Shown: positions 8,502 to 17,802, numbered from the stretch's first letter. The stretch: DNA of 64,000 nt from Candidatus Cloacimonas sp. (GCA_023227825.1 JALOCJ010000006.1:105035-169034); one strand, 5' to 3'. Translations and numbers: made by a program. Notes: generated by a model from the letters alone, not told the origin.

Positions 8502-10367
8502 ATGGTGAATAATCCGCTAAATACTTATGTTGCCTATTTTGAAAAAGGGATTCTTAAGTTTGGCTATGTAGTTGCTCACAAAAATAATCGTTTTGAAGTT
8601 ATCACTGAAACAGGAAATTATATATTTTTTCCGGAATCGCGTTTTATTTTGCAAAGCCGGGAAAGTTATTTGGAGAGTGAACCATATTTGATGTTGCAAA
8701 ATTTTATAAATCAGGTTATAATATCTGAACAGCAATTTCAGGAATCCGATTTAAACTTTCTAAAAGAGCAGGAATGGACATTTCAGGAAATAGTTTTGGC
8801 TTTAAACTTACAAACAGATGTGCTGATTTTTGCACTTTATAAATATTTACATAATCATCCTGAAAAGATATACTGTAAAAAAGATAAATATCGTTTAAAA
8901 ACAGCAGAGGAAATTACTCAATATGAAATTCAGTGCCGGCAGGAAGAAGAAGAAAGACAATTTTTACAGGAAGTTAATGCCTTGTTTTCCGGTGCGGAGT
9001 TAAGCAGAGCAAGTCAACATAAGCTTTTTAATGCTTTACCTGAATTACAGACACATAAAAAACACAAAAAATTAAAGGAGCTTATCCTTTCTCAGTATCC
9101 ATTACTCAAGCCCGAAGAGGCAATTCTTAAATTTCGTAAATTTTGTGGTGAAACACCTGAAGATATTGATCCTGTTATTGCCGGTGCAGGAATTCCTATT
9201 GGTTTTTCTGATTTGCTGGTTCAGGAAAAACTTCTGCCTCCGGAAACAATAAAACCTCAGGCAAATGCTTTTTCTATTGATGATGAAACCACAAAAGATT
9301 TTGATGATGCTATAAGTATTAACAAAGATGGCTCCTTCTGGCGGATAACTGTTTATGTAAGTTCTGTTTCAGAACGCTTGAAGATACGAAGTCCTCTATT
9401 TGCTGAAGCTGAAAAGAGAGTAACAGCACTTTATACGGCTAATGCAGTGATTCCCTTATTTCCTTTTAATCATTCCGAAAAGGAACTTAGTTTAATAAAA
9501 AATATGCTCCGTCCGGTGCTGGCATTAAATTTATGGTTAGATGAAAAACTGGCTATTCAACATTATGAACTCAGGAGAATGAATATAACCATATCTGATA
9601 ATTACAGCTATAACGAAATTGATCAACAAATTGAGCAGGAACCCTTTTCTACTTTATACCGGTTCAGTAAAATGCTGGCAGAAAAAAGAGGTATTAGTTC
9701 TTTTTCAGAAAATGAGCGTTATTACTATTACATTTCTGCTTCAGAACAGGGCTTGGAAGTTAAATGTGTTGATACTCAAAGCCCAGCCAGAAAAATTATA
9801 GAAGAATTGATGATTCTTTATAATTCCTATCTGGCTGATTATGCTGTCCAAAAAAATATACCTGTTATTTATCGGAATATTAATCAATACGAAGACCCGA
9901 ATGATAATTTTATGATTCGTCAGGCATATCTTTCTACGAAACCGGAATTTCATCCGGGAATTGGAACAAATGCTTATTTACATTCTACTTCTCCTATCCG
10001 GCGTTACATAGATTTAATCAATCAAATGCAAATCTCTTCAATTTTGCAAGGCGAAAAACCTCCCTTCAATAAAGAAGAGCTGGAAAAAGATATTCCTCGT
10101 CTGGAAAAACAATTGTCCGATTTAAAAGAAATTTCACATAAAAGTGAACGCTATTGGGTGCTGAAATTTTTACAACAAAACTGCCTAAATATTCCTCTGG
10201 ATACATATTTTAGAACAGGAAGTGAGGATTACCTTTGTTTGGAACTTATACCTTGGGGATTTATTATAACCGCTAAAAGTGAAAGTTATCCCGGAACGGA
10301 AAAAGGAAAGATTGTTATTTACAAAGTGGAACTGGAAAAGGGCTTTGTGCGGGTGGATATAATATAA
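8502..10367 (+). CDS. RNB-domain exoribonuclease (RNase II/R family)
   Basis: 621 residues. RNB enzymes degrade RNA 3' to 5' with two Mg ions. The active-site motif IDDETTKDFDDA lies near residues 258-271 with its full set of aspartates, and the second signature HSTSPIRRYIDL begins near residue 494. The ~250-residue N-terminal part does not show an obvious cold-shock domain, and the short C-terminus after the RNB domain is too small for a normal S1 domain. It is therefore a reduced architecture compared with RNase R (~800 residues). ATG 8502 follows AAGAAGG by one base; GTG at 8505 has marginally better spacing. Confidence 0.85.
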   Translation: MVNNPLNTYVAYFEKGILKFGYVVAHKNNRFEVITETGNYIFFPESRFILQSRESYLESEPYLMLQNFINQVIISEQQFQESDLNFLKEQEWTFQEIVLALNLQTDVLIFALYKYLHNHPEKIYCKKDKYRLKTAEEITQYEIQCRQEEEERQFLQEVNALFSGAELSRASQHKLFNALPELQTHKKHKKLKELILSQYPLLKPEEAILKFRKFCGETPEDIDPVIAGAGIPIGFSDLLVQEKLLPPETIKPQANAFSIDDETTKDFDDAISINKDGSFWRITVYVSSVSERLKIRSPLFAEAEKRVTALYTANAVIPLFPFNHSEKELSLIKNMLRPVLALNLWLDEKLAIQHYELRRMNITISDNYSYNEIDQQIEQEPFSTLYRFSKMLAEKRGISSFSENERYYYYISASEQGLEVKCVDTQSPARKIIEELMILYNSYLADYAVQKNIPVIYRNINQYEDPNDNFMIRQAYLSTKPEFHPGIGTNAYLHSTSPIRRYIDLINQMQISSILQGEKPPFNKEELEKDIPRLEKQLSDLKEISHKSERYWVLKFLQQNCLNIPLDTYFRTGSEDYLCLELIPWGFIITAKSESYPGTEKGKIVIYKVELEKGFVRVDII

Positions 10368-10370
10368 GAC

Positions 10371-10600
10371 GCACGCAGATTACGCAGATAAAAAAAGAGA
10401 ATAGGTATGGGATGAACAGGATTCAAGAGATTTTAGGGATAAAAAGAAGGGCACGCAGATTCCGCAGATAAAAGAGCAGGAAGGTTGACGTCCCCGTCAA
10501 CCAAAAAGATAATAGGTATGGGATGAACAGGATTTTAGAGATTTTAGGGATAAAAAGAAGGGAACGCAGATTCATCAGAGAAAAGAGCTCTCACAGAAAA
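10371..10600. repeat. dispersed repeat block: 9-bp-period cgcagatta arrays (family A) with palindromic family B copy
   Basis: Contains ACGCAGATTACGCAGATA (10370s), CACGCAGATTCCGCAGATA (10451 on) and a third degenerate copy near 10563. Between them is a ~45-bp unit (ATAGGTATGGGATGAACAGG...AGGGATAAAAAGAAGGG) occurring twice, 111 bases apart (10401 and 10512). One inverted copy of the 33-bp family B repeat sits at 10479-10502 (GGTTGACGTCCCCGTCAACC). No gene is present in 10368-10669. Confidence 0.85.
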
Positions 10601-10669
10601 AAACAGGTTGAGCATAAGATTTATATTGACAGATAATCTTGAGAGAATTATAATAATTTAGAGGTTAAA

Positions 10670-11347
10670 ATGGAAATAAAGAAAGAACTTATCAGAATAA
10701 TTAATGATACCTATCCTGAGGGATTGGAATGGGAATTAGTTGGAATTGTTACAAAAAATCAAAAAGTATATACTCTTTCTTATGATTCTAAAATCCTATC
10801 CGGTATTTTTGAAATACTCTGCGAGCCATTAATTCAAAAATTATGTGCTGAATTTGATTATCAATTAGTTAAGGGTGTACAAAATCAATATCCTGAATTT
10901 ACAATATACAAGAATCCACAAAGAAAAATTGCCATTGATGTGAAAACAACCTACAGACAATGGTCTAAAAACGGAGAGCTAAAGTCCTATGGATTCACTT
11001 TAGGTTCATATCGTTCTTATTTAAGGAATCCTGATAAAGGAATCAGATTTCCTTATAATGAGTATGAACAGCATTGGATATGGGGTTTTATATACACAAG
11101 AAACCTGAATTGCAAAAATATAAGTATTAAACCTCTGATAGAATCTTATAATCTTGAAGCACCTTATAAAGACATTGAATATTTTATTCAGGAGAAGTGG
11201 AAAATAGCAGGCAGAACTCCAGGCAGCGGAAATACCACTAATATTGGCTCCATAAAATCTAATAATATTAATGATTTTATTGAGGGCAAAAGTCCCTTTA
11301 CCAGCCAAAGTGACTTTGAGGATTACTGGAAACACTATGGGAAATAG
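10670..11347 (+). CDS. EcoRV-like type II restriction endonuclease
   Basis: 225 residues resembling R.EcoRV (cuts GATATC) along its whole length; the family enzyme is ~245 residues, so the C-terminus is shorter. The catalytic segment reads YPEFTIY...KIAIDVKTTY. Asp90 and Lys92 match EcoRV D90/K92, but the first acidic residue is Glu76 where EcoRV has Asp74. The DNA-recognition loop GSGNTTNIGS at residues 185-194 is preserved, as are FTLGSYRSYLRN and HWIWGFIYTR. These suggest GATATC recognition. The start is preceded by TTTAGAGG at 10657-10664. It overlaps the methylase start by 11 bases. Confidence 0.88.
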   Translation: MEIKKELIRIINDTYPEGLEWELVGIVTKNQKVYTLSYDSKILSGIFEILCEPLIQKLCAEFDYQLVKGVQNQYPEFTIYKNPQRKIAIDVKTTYRQWSKNGELKSYGFTLGSYRSYLRNPDKGIRFPYNEYEQHWIWGFIYTRNLNCKNISIKPLIESYNLEAPYKDIEYFIQEKWKIAGRTPGSGNTTNIGSIKSNNINDFIEGKSPFTSQSDFEDYWKHYGK

Positions 11348-12326
11348 TTTACTGCCCAAACATATTAAGCATATTACAGTTCCTCCTGTAAAATGTCAGG
11401 GGATTAAAACCAAACTTGTCAATTTTATCGCTTCCAGCATATCCTGGGAAGGGAAAGGGAAATGGATTGAGCCCTTTCTCGGTTCAGGTGTAACAGCATT
11501 CAATATTTTAGCCCCCAAGGCATTGCTTGCAGATACGAATCCTCATATAATAAACCTGTATCGCCAAATACAAAAGCGAGAAATAGACAGAAATACAGTT
11601 AAAGAATTTTTGGAATTTCATGGAGCTAAATTAGAAAAAGGGGATGGAGATTACTATTATGAAATTCGGGAACAATTTAATCGGACAAAAGACCCGTTGC
11701 TGTTTTTGTTTCTAAATCGCGCTTCTTTTAATGGTTTGATGAGATTTAATGCCAATGGTAATTTTAATGTTCCCTATAACCATAAACCAAACAGATTTTC
11801 CAAAGCATATATTTCTAAAATATGTAACCAGGTCTCAACACTACAAAATATTTTAATGTGCGTGGACTGGGAATTTATAACAGCACCCTGGGAACATACA
11901 ATTGCCCAAGCTAACGCTAATGACTTTGTATATCTTGATCCACCTTACATTGGAAGAAGTTCTGATTATTATAATAGTTGGAGTTATGAAGATGCGTTAA
12001 AATTGTCCACTCAAATTCATTCACTTCCTTGTGGCTATGCAATGTCTATGTGGTTAAAAAATAAGTTTAGGACTAACGAGTATATAGATAATTTCCGGAC
12101 AAAAGACGAAATTCTTACTTTTAACCATTTCTATCATATAGGGGCTTCCGAAACCTTGCGTAATTCAATAGTGGAAGCGTTAATTATTAAACCGGGATAT
12201 AGTAATAAGCAAAACTTCGGTAATGTGAAATTATATCTGCAGGAAGAAATTGCGCTGGATAATATGTGGGATAAAAAGTCACAAAATGATTTATACTCTC
12301 ACAGATTACACAGATTTCATAGATAA
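11337..12326 (+). CDS. M.EcoRV-like adenine-N6 DNA methyltransferase
   Basis: 329 residues from ATG 11337; the homologous N-terminus (ITVPPVKCQGIKTKLV) begins just after it, so an upstream ATG at 11271 inside the endonuclease gene is unlikely. The SAM-binding EPFLGSG is at residues 45-51 and the catalytic DPPY at 201-204, in the Dam/M.EcoRV (D12 class) order. FLFLNRASFNGLMRFN and HFYHIGASE also match M.EcoRV. It presumably protects GATATC sites from the co-transcribed endonuclease. The last ~9 residues (SHRLHRFHR) and the stop are encoded by a family A repeat (cacagattacacagattt), so the native 3' end has been replaced or extended. Confidence 0.9.
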   Translation: MGNSLLPKHIKHITVPPVKCQGIKTKLVNFIASSISWEGKGKWIEPFLGSGVTAFNILAPKALLADTNPHIINLYRQIQKREIDRNTVKEFLEFHGAKLEKGDGDYYYEIREQFNRTKDPLLFLFLNRASFNGLMRFNANGNFNVPYNHKPNRFSKAYISKICNQVSTLQNILMCVDWEFITAPWEHTIAQANANDFVYLDPPYIGRSSDYYNSWSYEDALKLSTQIHSLPCGYAMSMWLKNKFRTNEYIDNFRTKDEILTFNHFYHIGASETLRNSIVEALIIKPGYSNKQNFGNVKLYLQEEIALDNMWDKKSQNDLYSHRLHRFHR

Positions 12327-12380
12327 AAAAGCTCTCACAGATAACACAGATTACGCTGATAAAAGAGCTCTCATAGATAA
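12296..12380. repeat. family A 9-bp-period array overlapping methylase 3' end
   Basis: CTCTCACAGATTACACAGAT followed by degenerate copies up to 12380, period 9. It is in the same orientation as the block at 10371 and starts inside the methylase coding sequence. The rest of 12381-12862 holds no convincing gene, only a palindrome at 12504-12554 and AT-rich sequence. Confidence 0.8.
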
Positions 12381-12503
12381 TATAGTTTTCATAGCGAAAA
12401 TGGATATTGCAATAATTTAGATAGCAATTTGCGCATCTTTATCTTATTTTTATGCTGTGCATTATTTCCTGCCAAGTGGAATCTTTTATGCTGCATTAAC
12501 ACT

Positions 12504-12554
12504 TCTTTAACGACTCCTTAACAAAGTTAAGGTATTGTTAAAGAGTCGTTAAAG
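12504..12554. repeat. palindrome ctttaacgactc / gagtcgttaaag
   Basis: Left arm CTTTAACGACTCCTTAAC and right arm GTTAAAGAGTCGTTAAAG pair with one mismatch around a 14-base loop; a further degenerate copy (GAGGCGTTAAAG) follows. There is no T-run on either strand, so it is not a standard terminator. It is possibly another dispersed palindromic repeat. Confidence 0.5.
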
Positions 12555-12862
12555 AGGCGTTAAAGAAATGAGCAGGAAACAAGTAGTTAAACTAAATCCA
12601 CAAGGTAATTTTATAAATCAAGATAATGACCAGAGCATAGCTTGTGTCTTGTAATTTCATTTAATATAATGTTGTTAATTTCATAAGTTTACGAACTACG
12701 GGACCATCAGTGAAAGGATCTATTGCCAGCTAAATATGTTCTAATCTTAGTATCAAGACCTTTCTTTGGTATTTTTATATTATTCCTCTCTATTTTTTTT
12801 CCCACAGGACAATATAATTGTTATTTTTGGCTTATCAATAAAACTGTTGTATTAGAAGAAGT

Positions 12863-13090
12863 GGGTTGACAGGGATGTCAATCTTCCGGGTTTTTGGGTT
12901 GACAGGGATGTCAATCTTCCGGGTTTTTGGGTTGACAGGGATGTCAACCTTCCGGGTTTTTGGGTTGACAGGGATGTCAACCTTCCGGGTTTTTGGGTTG
13001 ACAGGGATGTCAACCTTCCGGGTTTTTGGGTTGACAGGGACATCAACCTTCCGGGTTTTTGGGTTGACGAGGATGTCAACCTTCCGGGTT
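12863..13090. repeat. 33-bp tandem repeat array, 7 copies (family B)
   Basis: Units begin at 12865, 12898, 12931, 12964, 12997, 13030 and 13063, exactly 33 bp apart. Each contains the dyad GTTGACAGGGATGTCAAC followed by CTTCCGGGTTTTTGG. There are no spacers. Substitutions in the dyad sometimes compensate loosely (gacagggatgtc, gacagggacatc, gacgaggatgtc). Because 33 is a multiple of 3, both strands remain open but I do not regard either as a gene. A single inverted copy lies at 10479. Confidence 0.92.
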
Positions 13091-13091
13091 G

Positions 13092-13128
13092 TTTATCTGT
13101 GAAATCAGTGTAATCTGTGAGAGTTCTT
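13092..13128. repeat. family A array, inverted orientation
   Basis: TTATCTGTGAAATCAGTGTA followed by ATCTGTGAGAG is the reverse complement of the cacagattacacagat repeat. It sits on the right side of the restriction-modification region, opposite in orientation to the copy at 10371. Confidence 0.8.
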
Positions 13129-13150
13129 ATATATATGTGGGTTTCGTTTT

Positions 13151-15619
13151 TCAGTCGTTGATAATAGCCAGTTTGCCTTTTTTAATATTTCCGGCATCAT
13201 CGGCTACCACAAAAAAGTAAATCCCGCTACCACATTGTTTACCTGCAGCATTTTTTCCATCCCATTGAAAACGGCAAAGGGTATTTTCTTCCAATTTAAT
13301 TACTAAGGCACCCGAACTATCATAAATTCTACATTCTGCTTTTCCCGCAGGCATATTATCCACAGGCATATTTACAATCTGCAAATAGGGTTGAACAGAA
13401 GGTCTAAACGGATTAGGAAATGCTTTCAAATTTTGCAGGGTTGTAGGAATTTTAACCGTTCTACCGATTTTTAAGGTATTGAAACCATCCGGAGTTCCGA
13501 TCACTAAATCCCCGGCAACAGGATCAAAACCCAGACAAGTTATGTAATTGGAAATAAGGGGATAATTGGGATAAAAATAATTAGTAAACCTCTCTGTATA
13601 AGGATCATACATAGAAAGTCCGTTTTCCATACTGCCCAGCCAGATACGATTTTGGGCATCCAGAAAAATACAGGTAGGGGTAGTTCTCACTGAGCCAAAA
13701 AGACGTTCTTCATCTACATAATAGAGAAGGTCATTTTCCCATAAGTTAGCGAAAATGTTATACTTATATCTTTTTATCATAGTATCATAACGATACCAGT
13801 TAACTTCGTTCCACATAAAGACACCTGTGCTGGCTGCAATCCAATGCTGTCTTCCTTCATAAGGTGTATCAATAGTAATTACTCCATAAACAACACAACT
13901 GTTTAAATCCGAAGGAGGAGGAATTATCCAATGCGCTCCTTCCGAAACAGGAAGAGAATTATGATTCCAGACAGTAAGTCCGCGATCGTCATTAGTTCCA
14001 ATAAAATATTTATCTCCGCTGTAATAACTATAAAGGAGATGATTAAAAACAGTATTGGGAGGAGAAAAACGAGCTACAATTTGGAAATTCATATCCAAAA
14101 CATTTACTTCGCCATCATAACACATCACCATCATTAATGAATCTCCGGCTGGATAAATGCCTCCAATTGTGCTGGTAGTTAAACGACTGGAAGGATTATA
14201 GGCACCCCAGGATTGTGTTTCATTATTATAATAGCGGATACCATCTCTCGTGATATGCACCCAGATATTATGCTCTTCATCAAAAACACTGAGACCTTTT
14301 TGCCAACCGGAAGGGCTGTTTGTGTTATCCCAGGTGGCAAACCATTTTCTGTTCAAAGGATCAACTGCAATCCCCAAAATATTATCTGTATGAATAGGAC
14401 TGTTATGAATGTTCAAGGTAGACCAGTTGCCATTGGCTAATTTACTTACTCCCATTGAACCCTTACGCACAGGAAAGTTAGAAATATAACCACTGGCAAA
14501 CCACAAGTTATAGTTATTATCAGTTACAACTTGAGCAATTCTGGGAAAACCAATGCTGACCGGATTATAATTACTCCAGGAATCTTCTTCCTTACAATAG
14601 ATACCTTCTCCCCAGCTGCAAAGATAAATTTTACCGTTCAAGTCCACAATTCTGCTAATTGGACTATAGCCAAGACCGTTTTGCTCTTTCAAAAGATGGG
14701 TATTGGTATTATTTTCTATCAAAGTTAAAAGCGAATCGGTAGTATTAGTATAACTTAAAATATCTTCATCCCAATCGGCATAAGAAATCCATAAACGAGA
14801 TTGGGAATCCAAAAGAACTGAAGAGACATTTTTTCCGGTAAGCATATTTGCACTACTGTAAGTTGTCCAGGAACCACTGTCCATATCCAAAGGATGCATA
14901 TAAACCTTATCATATAAACCTATTACAATGTTTTCAGAATTGGCAGAAAGCTTTGGATTTCCACCACTTAGAAGAGGACTGCCAGGTCCACTAATGGTTT
15001 TCCAGGCAGAATCATTATCCAATTGCTCCAGTGGAATATAGCTGATTCCATCAGTTGTAGCCACAAAAAGAATTCCTGTTTCCGTTAATAACATATCCAC
15101 AATATTATCTCCAATAAGTCCTCCGGAAGTATTGGCAACAGTATATTGATGTAACATCAAAGGAAAAGAAACACCTGGAAGATAGTAGAAAACAGCAAGT
15201 CCAGCAGAAGTTGCCACCAGAATTGTGGATTGATGTTCAATAATTCTGGTTACCTTTAATGAAGGTAATCCTAAATCACTTCCAAGATTCTGAAACCCCG
15301 GCTGACTTAATATAGAAATTCCGTTATCTGAAGAGCCCATCCATAAACTACTGGAAAAATCAATATAGGAAAGAGTTCTGATGTCATTAGAAACCAATCC
15401 GTTGCCTTTATGGTAAATTTCTGTTTCCTCATAGACGCCTAAAGTATTTGAATTATCTAAAGAACTAAGCTTTAACACTCCACCCCAGGTAGCAACATAA
15501 AGATCATTATCTTTGGCAGATAGATCGTAAATATGATTCGTATTGGTATATGTTTTCCAGTTCTGTGCAGGCAGATACACCCATATCAGTATTGCTGTAA
15601 GCAGTAATATTTTTTTCAT
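13151..15619 (-). CDS. secreted beta-propeller protein with FlgD-like sorting domain
   Basis: 822 residues. The N-terminal signal peptide is MKKILLLTAILIWVYLPAQN. A long series of propeller blades follows, of the two-component-regulator-propeller kind (recurrent LWMGSSDNGISIL, LWISYAD, IWLGSMENGLSMYDP, each roughly 40-60 residues). The last ~90 residues are a FlgD-like/type-IX sorting module starting AFPNPFRPSVQPYL and ending KKGKLAIIND. No kinase or DNA-binding domain is attached, so it is a surface or secreted propeller rather than a hybrid sensor. Its start overlaps the stop of the upstream sugar-phosphate transferase (ATGA, 15616-15619). Confidence 0.85.
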   Translation of the reverse strand: MKKILLLTAILIWVYLPAQNWKTYTNTNHIYDLSAKDNDLYVATWGGVLKLSSLDNSNTLGVYEETEIYHKGNGLVSNDIRTLSYIDFSSSLWMGSSDNGISILSQPGFQNLGSDLGLPSLKVTRIIEHQSTILVATSAGLAVFYYLPGVSFPLMLHQYTVANTSGGLIGDNIVDMLLTETGILFVATTDGISYIPLEQLDNDSAWKTISGPGSPLLSGGNPKLSANSENIVIGLYDKVYMHPLDMDSGSWTTYSSANMLTGKNVSSVLLDSQSRLWISYADWDEDILSYTNTTDSLLTLIENNTNTHLLKEQNGLGYSPISRIVDLNGKIYLCSWGEGIYCKEEDSWSNYNPVSIGFPRIAQVVTDNNYNLWFASGYISNFPVRKGSMGVSKLANGNWSTLNIHNSPIHTDNILGIAVDPLNRKWFATWDNTNSPSGWQKGLSVFDEEHNIWVHITRDGIRYYNNETQSWGAYNPSSRLTTSTIGGIYPAGDSLMMVMCYDGEVNVLDMNFQIVARFSPPNTVFNHLLYSYYSGDKYFIGTNDDRGLTVWNHNSLPVSEGAHWIIPPPSDLNSCVVYGVITIDTPYEGRQHWIAASTGVFMWNEVNWYRYDTMIKRYKYNIFANLWENDLLYYVDEERLFGSVRTTPTCIFLDAQNRIWLGSMENGLSMYDPYTERFTNYFYPNYPLISNYITCLGFDPVAGDLVIGTPDGFNTLKIGRTVKIPTTLQNLKAFPNPFRPSVQPYLQIVNMPVDNMPAGKAECRIYDSSGALVIKLEENTLCRFQWDGKNAAGKQCGSGIYFFVVADDAGNIKKGKLAIIND

Positions 15620-16662
15620 TTTTTTCGCTCCTGTCGCATAATTAAATAGGCAATCACAACCATCAGCGCGAAAAGCCCTAAAAGCAAAGAAAAAACAATC
15701 TTTTTGGAAGAAAAGGAAAAGCCGATGGCAATAAGTCCAAAAAGCAAGGTTACTAAATATATTATAATCGCAATTGCTCTTTGAGAAAAACCAAAATCCA
15801 ACATCGTATGATGAATATGCTCTTTATCGGAATGAAACATATCTCCGTAATGCAAACGCCTGAAAACAGCCAGCACAAAATCAATTAAGGGAACAGCCAT
15901 CACCGTTAACGGAACCATCAAAGTTATAGAAGTTATTCCCTTAAATTGGGAAGTTCCAGCTGTGGAAATTGCCGCTATATTCAGCCCGATAAATAAAGAA
16001 CCTGTTTCTCCCATAAAAATTTTTGCCGGATAGAAATTATAACGCAGGAAAGCTAAATTTCCCGCCAGCAAAAAAGAGGAAATAGCAATTACCAGCTGAT
16101 TCTGTTCTTTGATGCCAATTACAATTAAAACGGCACTAACAATAATCGTTATTCCACAAGCTAAACCATCTATACCGTCAATAAAATTGATAGCATTGAT
16201 TACTATCAAATACCATAAAACAGTAACCGGAAAGGATAACCACCCTAAAATAAAGTGTTCCCCGAAAGGATTGGTCAGATACAAAACACGATAGCCAAAC
16301 AAATACATAATAATGCCTAAAGTAATCTGCCACAAAAGTTTATAAGGAGGAGGACTTTCAAAACGATCATCCCAAACTCCAAAACATAATGCCAGAACTC
16401 CTACTCCCGAAAGCTCTAAAAGCATATTACCCGGTTCTGAATTTCCGCTGATCAAGCCAAAAGTTGCCTGGGCTAAAATAATAGGCAAGGCAAAACACAA
16501 ACCACCTGCTTCGGGAATAGGTATTTTATGAATTTTACGCTCATTCGGATGAGCAATGAGCTTTAATTTTGTGGAAATTTTAAGATTAAGCGGTAATAAC
16601 AAATGCGTGCACAGATGAATTATAACCGCTTCAATTATAATCAGTAAGTATATGTTTATCAT
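15616..16662 (-). CDS. WecA/MraY-family undecaprenyl-phosphate sugar-1-phosphate transferase
   Basis: 348 residues with about ten membrane segments. This family transfers a sugar-1-phosphate (GlcNAc-1-P in WecA) from a nucleotide sugar to undecaprenyl phosphate, the priming step of O-antigen and related glycans. Visible motifs are NAINFIDGIDGLACG (NxxNxxDGxDGLA), FMGETGSLFIG and the cytoplasmic HIHHTML, which corresponds to the HxHH substrate loop. It is translated just before the propeller gene and after the glycosyltransferase at 16675-17790, all on the minus strand. It may prime the glycan made by the large cluster on the other side of 20 kb; that link is inferred. Confidence 0.9.
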   Translation of the reverse strand: MINIYLLIIIEAVIIHLCTHLLLPLNLKISTKLKLIAHPNERKIHKIPIPEAGGLCFALPIILAQATFGLISGNSEPGNMLLELSGVGVLALCFGVWDDRFESPPPYKLLWQITLGIIMYLFGYRVLYLTNPFGEHFILGWLSFPVTVLWYLIVINAINFIDGIDGLACGITIIVSAVLIVIGIKEQNQLVIAISSFLLAGNLAFLRYNFYPAKIFMGETGSLFIGLNIAAISTAGTSQFKGITSITLMVPLTVMAVPLIDFVLAVFRRLHYGDMFHSDKEHIHHTMLDFGFSQRAIAIIIYLVTLLFGLIAIGFSFSSKKIVFSLLLGLFALMVVIAYLIMRQERKK

Positions 16663-16674
16663 CGTTGTTCTCTA

Positions 16675-17790
16675 TTATTTAGCTGAAAGATAAAGTTCTC
16701 TGTAAGCATTAACCATTTTCTCATAAGAACAAATTGCGGCGATCTTTTTTGCTGCTTCTTTGCCTTTCCGATAAGCTGTATCAAAATCCCGCGCTATTTC
16801 TATAAAGGTCTTTGTCAGCTCTGCATTATTATCTAAAGGAACAATATAACCTGTTTGGCTATCCACCAATTCCAAAAGAGAAGGCAGGTCGGAAACAATT
16901 ATCGGCAACCCTGAATGCATTGCTTCAATGATGCTGAATGGCATTGCTTCCCAACGCGAATAGAGAACAAAAACATTGAAGACCTTCAACCAGGGCAAAA
17001 CATTTTTATCCCAACCCGGAAGCAATATCCGCTCGTCCAAACCGTAACTGTGAATAATTGCTTTACATAATTCATAATATTCACCCTCACCCAAATAGAT
17101 GAATTTTAATTTTTGCTCCTGTAAACAGGCATTACAAGAAGCAGTTATTAAATTGATTACATTTTTTTGAGGACAAAACCGCAAAGTGGAACCAATAATA
17201 ATTTCCTTTTCCGGTTTTTTTCGGTTTTGGGCAATTTCCTGCAAGGCAGTAGCTAATGTTGGAGGAAGTGCATTGTAAATAGTAATTGCTTTTTCCGGTT
17301 TGATTAAACCCATCTTTAGGGACTTCAACCGATCAGAATTATTCACAAAAACATTGTAATCACCCAATCGGTTGCCTATCTTTTCCAAAGTGGTAAAAAA
17401 CTTGTAGGTTATCGGCTTTTGCTGTTCCAGAAAAGGAAAAGTATGCGTTGTATGAATAATTAACGGAGCTTTACCTAAACGAGCAGCTAAACGACCTAAA
17501 AATCCTGGCTTGGAAGCATTGGTATGCACAATATCAAAACGGTGCTTTTTAATTATATATAGTAAGTGGAAAAAAGTAAAGATGTCCCCAAAGCATATCT
17601 GATGACGAAAAGTAGGCAAAGGTAAATATTGATAACCCCTGGCTTTAATTTCGTCTACAAATTCACCACCCGGCTTGCAGGCAACCTGGACATCAAATTC
17701 ATTTCTATCCAAGCCATCCAATAAATGCAAAGAAAATCTCTGCACCCCGGAAAGTATTGGCAGTAACTGTATATGTAATACCTTTTTCAT
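16675..17790 (-). CDS. GT4-family glycosyltransferase
   Basis: 371 residues with the GT-B fold layout of glycosyltransferase group 1. The N-terminal acceptor domain contains LSGVQRFSLHLLDGL and DIVHTNASKPGFLGRLAA. The C-terminal donor domain has GEGEYYELCKAI, LPGWDKNVLPWLKVFNVFVLYSRWEAMPFSIIEAMHSGLPII (the E-x7-E region) and a final helix. It shares a minus-strand operon with the WecA-like transferase, 12 bases apart. Donor and acceptor cannot be read from sequence. Confidence 0.87.
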   Translation of the reverse strand: MKKVLHIQLLPILSGVQRFSLHLLDGLDRNEFDVQVACKPGGEFVDEIKARGYQYLPLPTFRHQICFGDIFTFFHLLYIIKKHRFDIVHTNASKPGFLGRLAARLGKAPLIIHTTHTFPFLEQQKPITYKFFTTLEKIGNRLGDYNVFVNNSDRLKSLKMGLIKPEKAITIYNALPPTLATALQEIAQNRKKPEKEIIIGSTLRFCPQKNVINLITASCNACLQEQKLKFIYLGEGEYYELCKAIIHSYGLDERILLPGWDKNVLPWLKVFNVFVLYSRWEAMPFSIIEAMHSGLPIIVSDLPSLLELVDSQTGYIVPLDNNAELTKTFIEIARDFDTAYRKGKEAAKKIAAICSYEKMVNAYRELYLSAK

Positions 17791-17802
17791 CTCTATCCTT
17801 TT

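Noticed and set aside
12863..13090. CRISPR array
   Set aside because: The 33-bp units follow one another without spacers, and no cas genes are nearby.
12852..13102. 75- and 78-codon ORFs on both strands of the 33-bp array
   Set aside because: They are open only because the unit is a multiple of three; there is no ribosome site and no non-repeat sequence.
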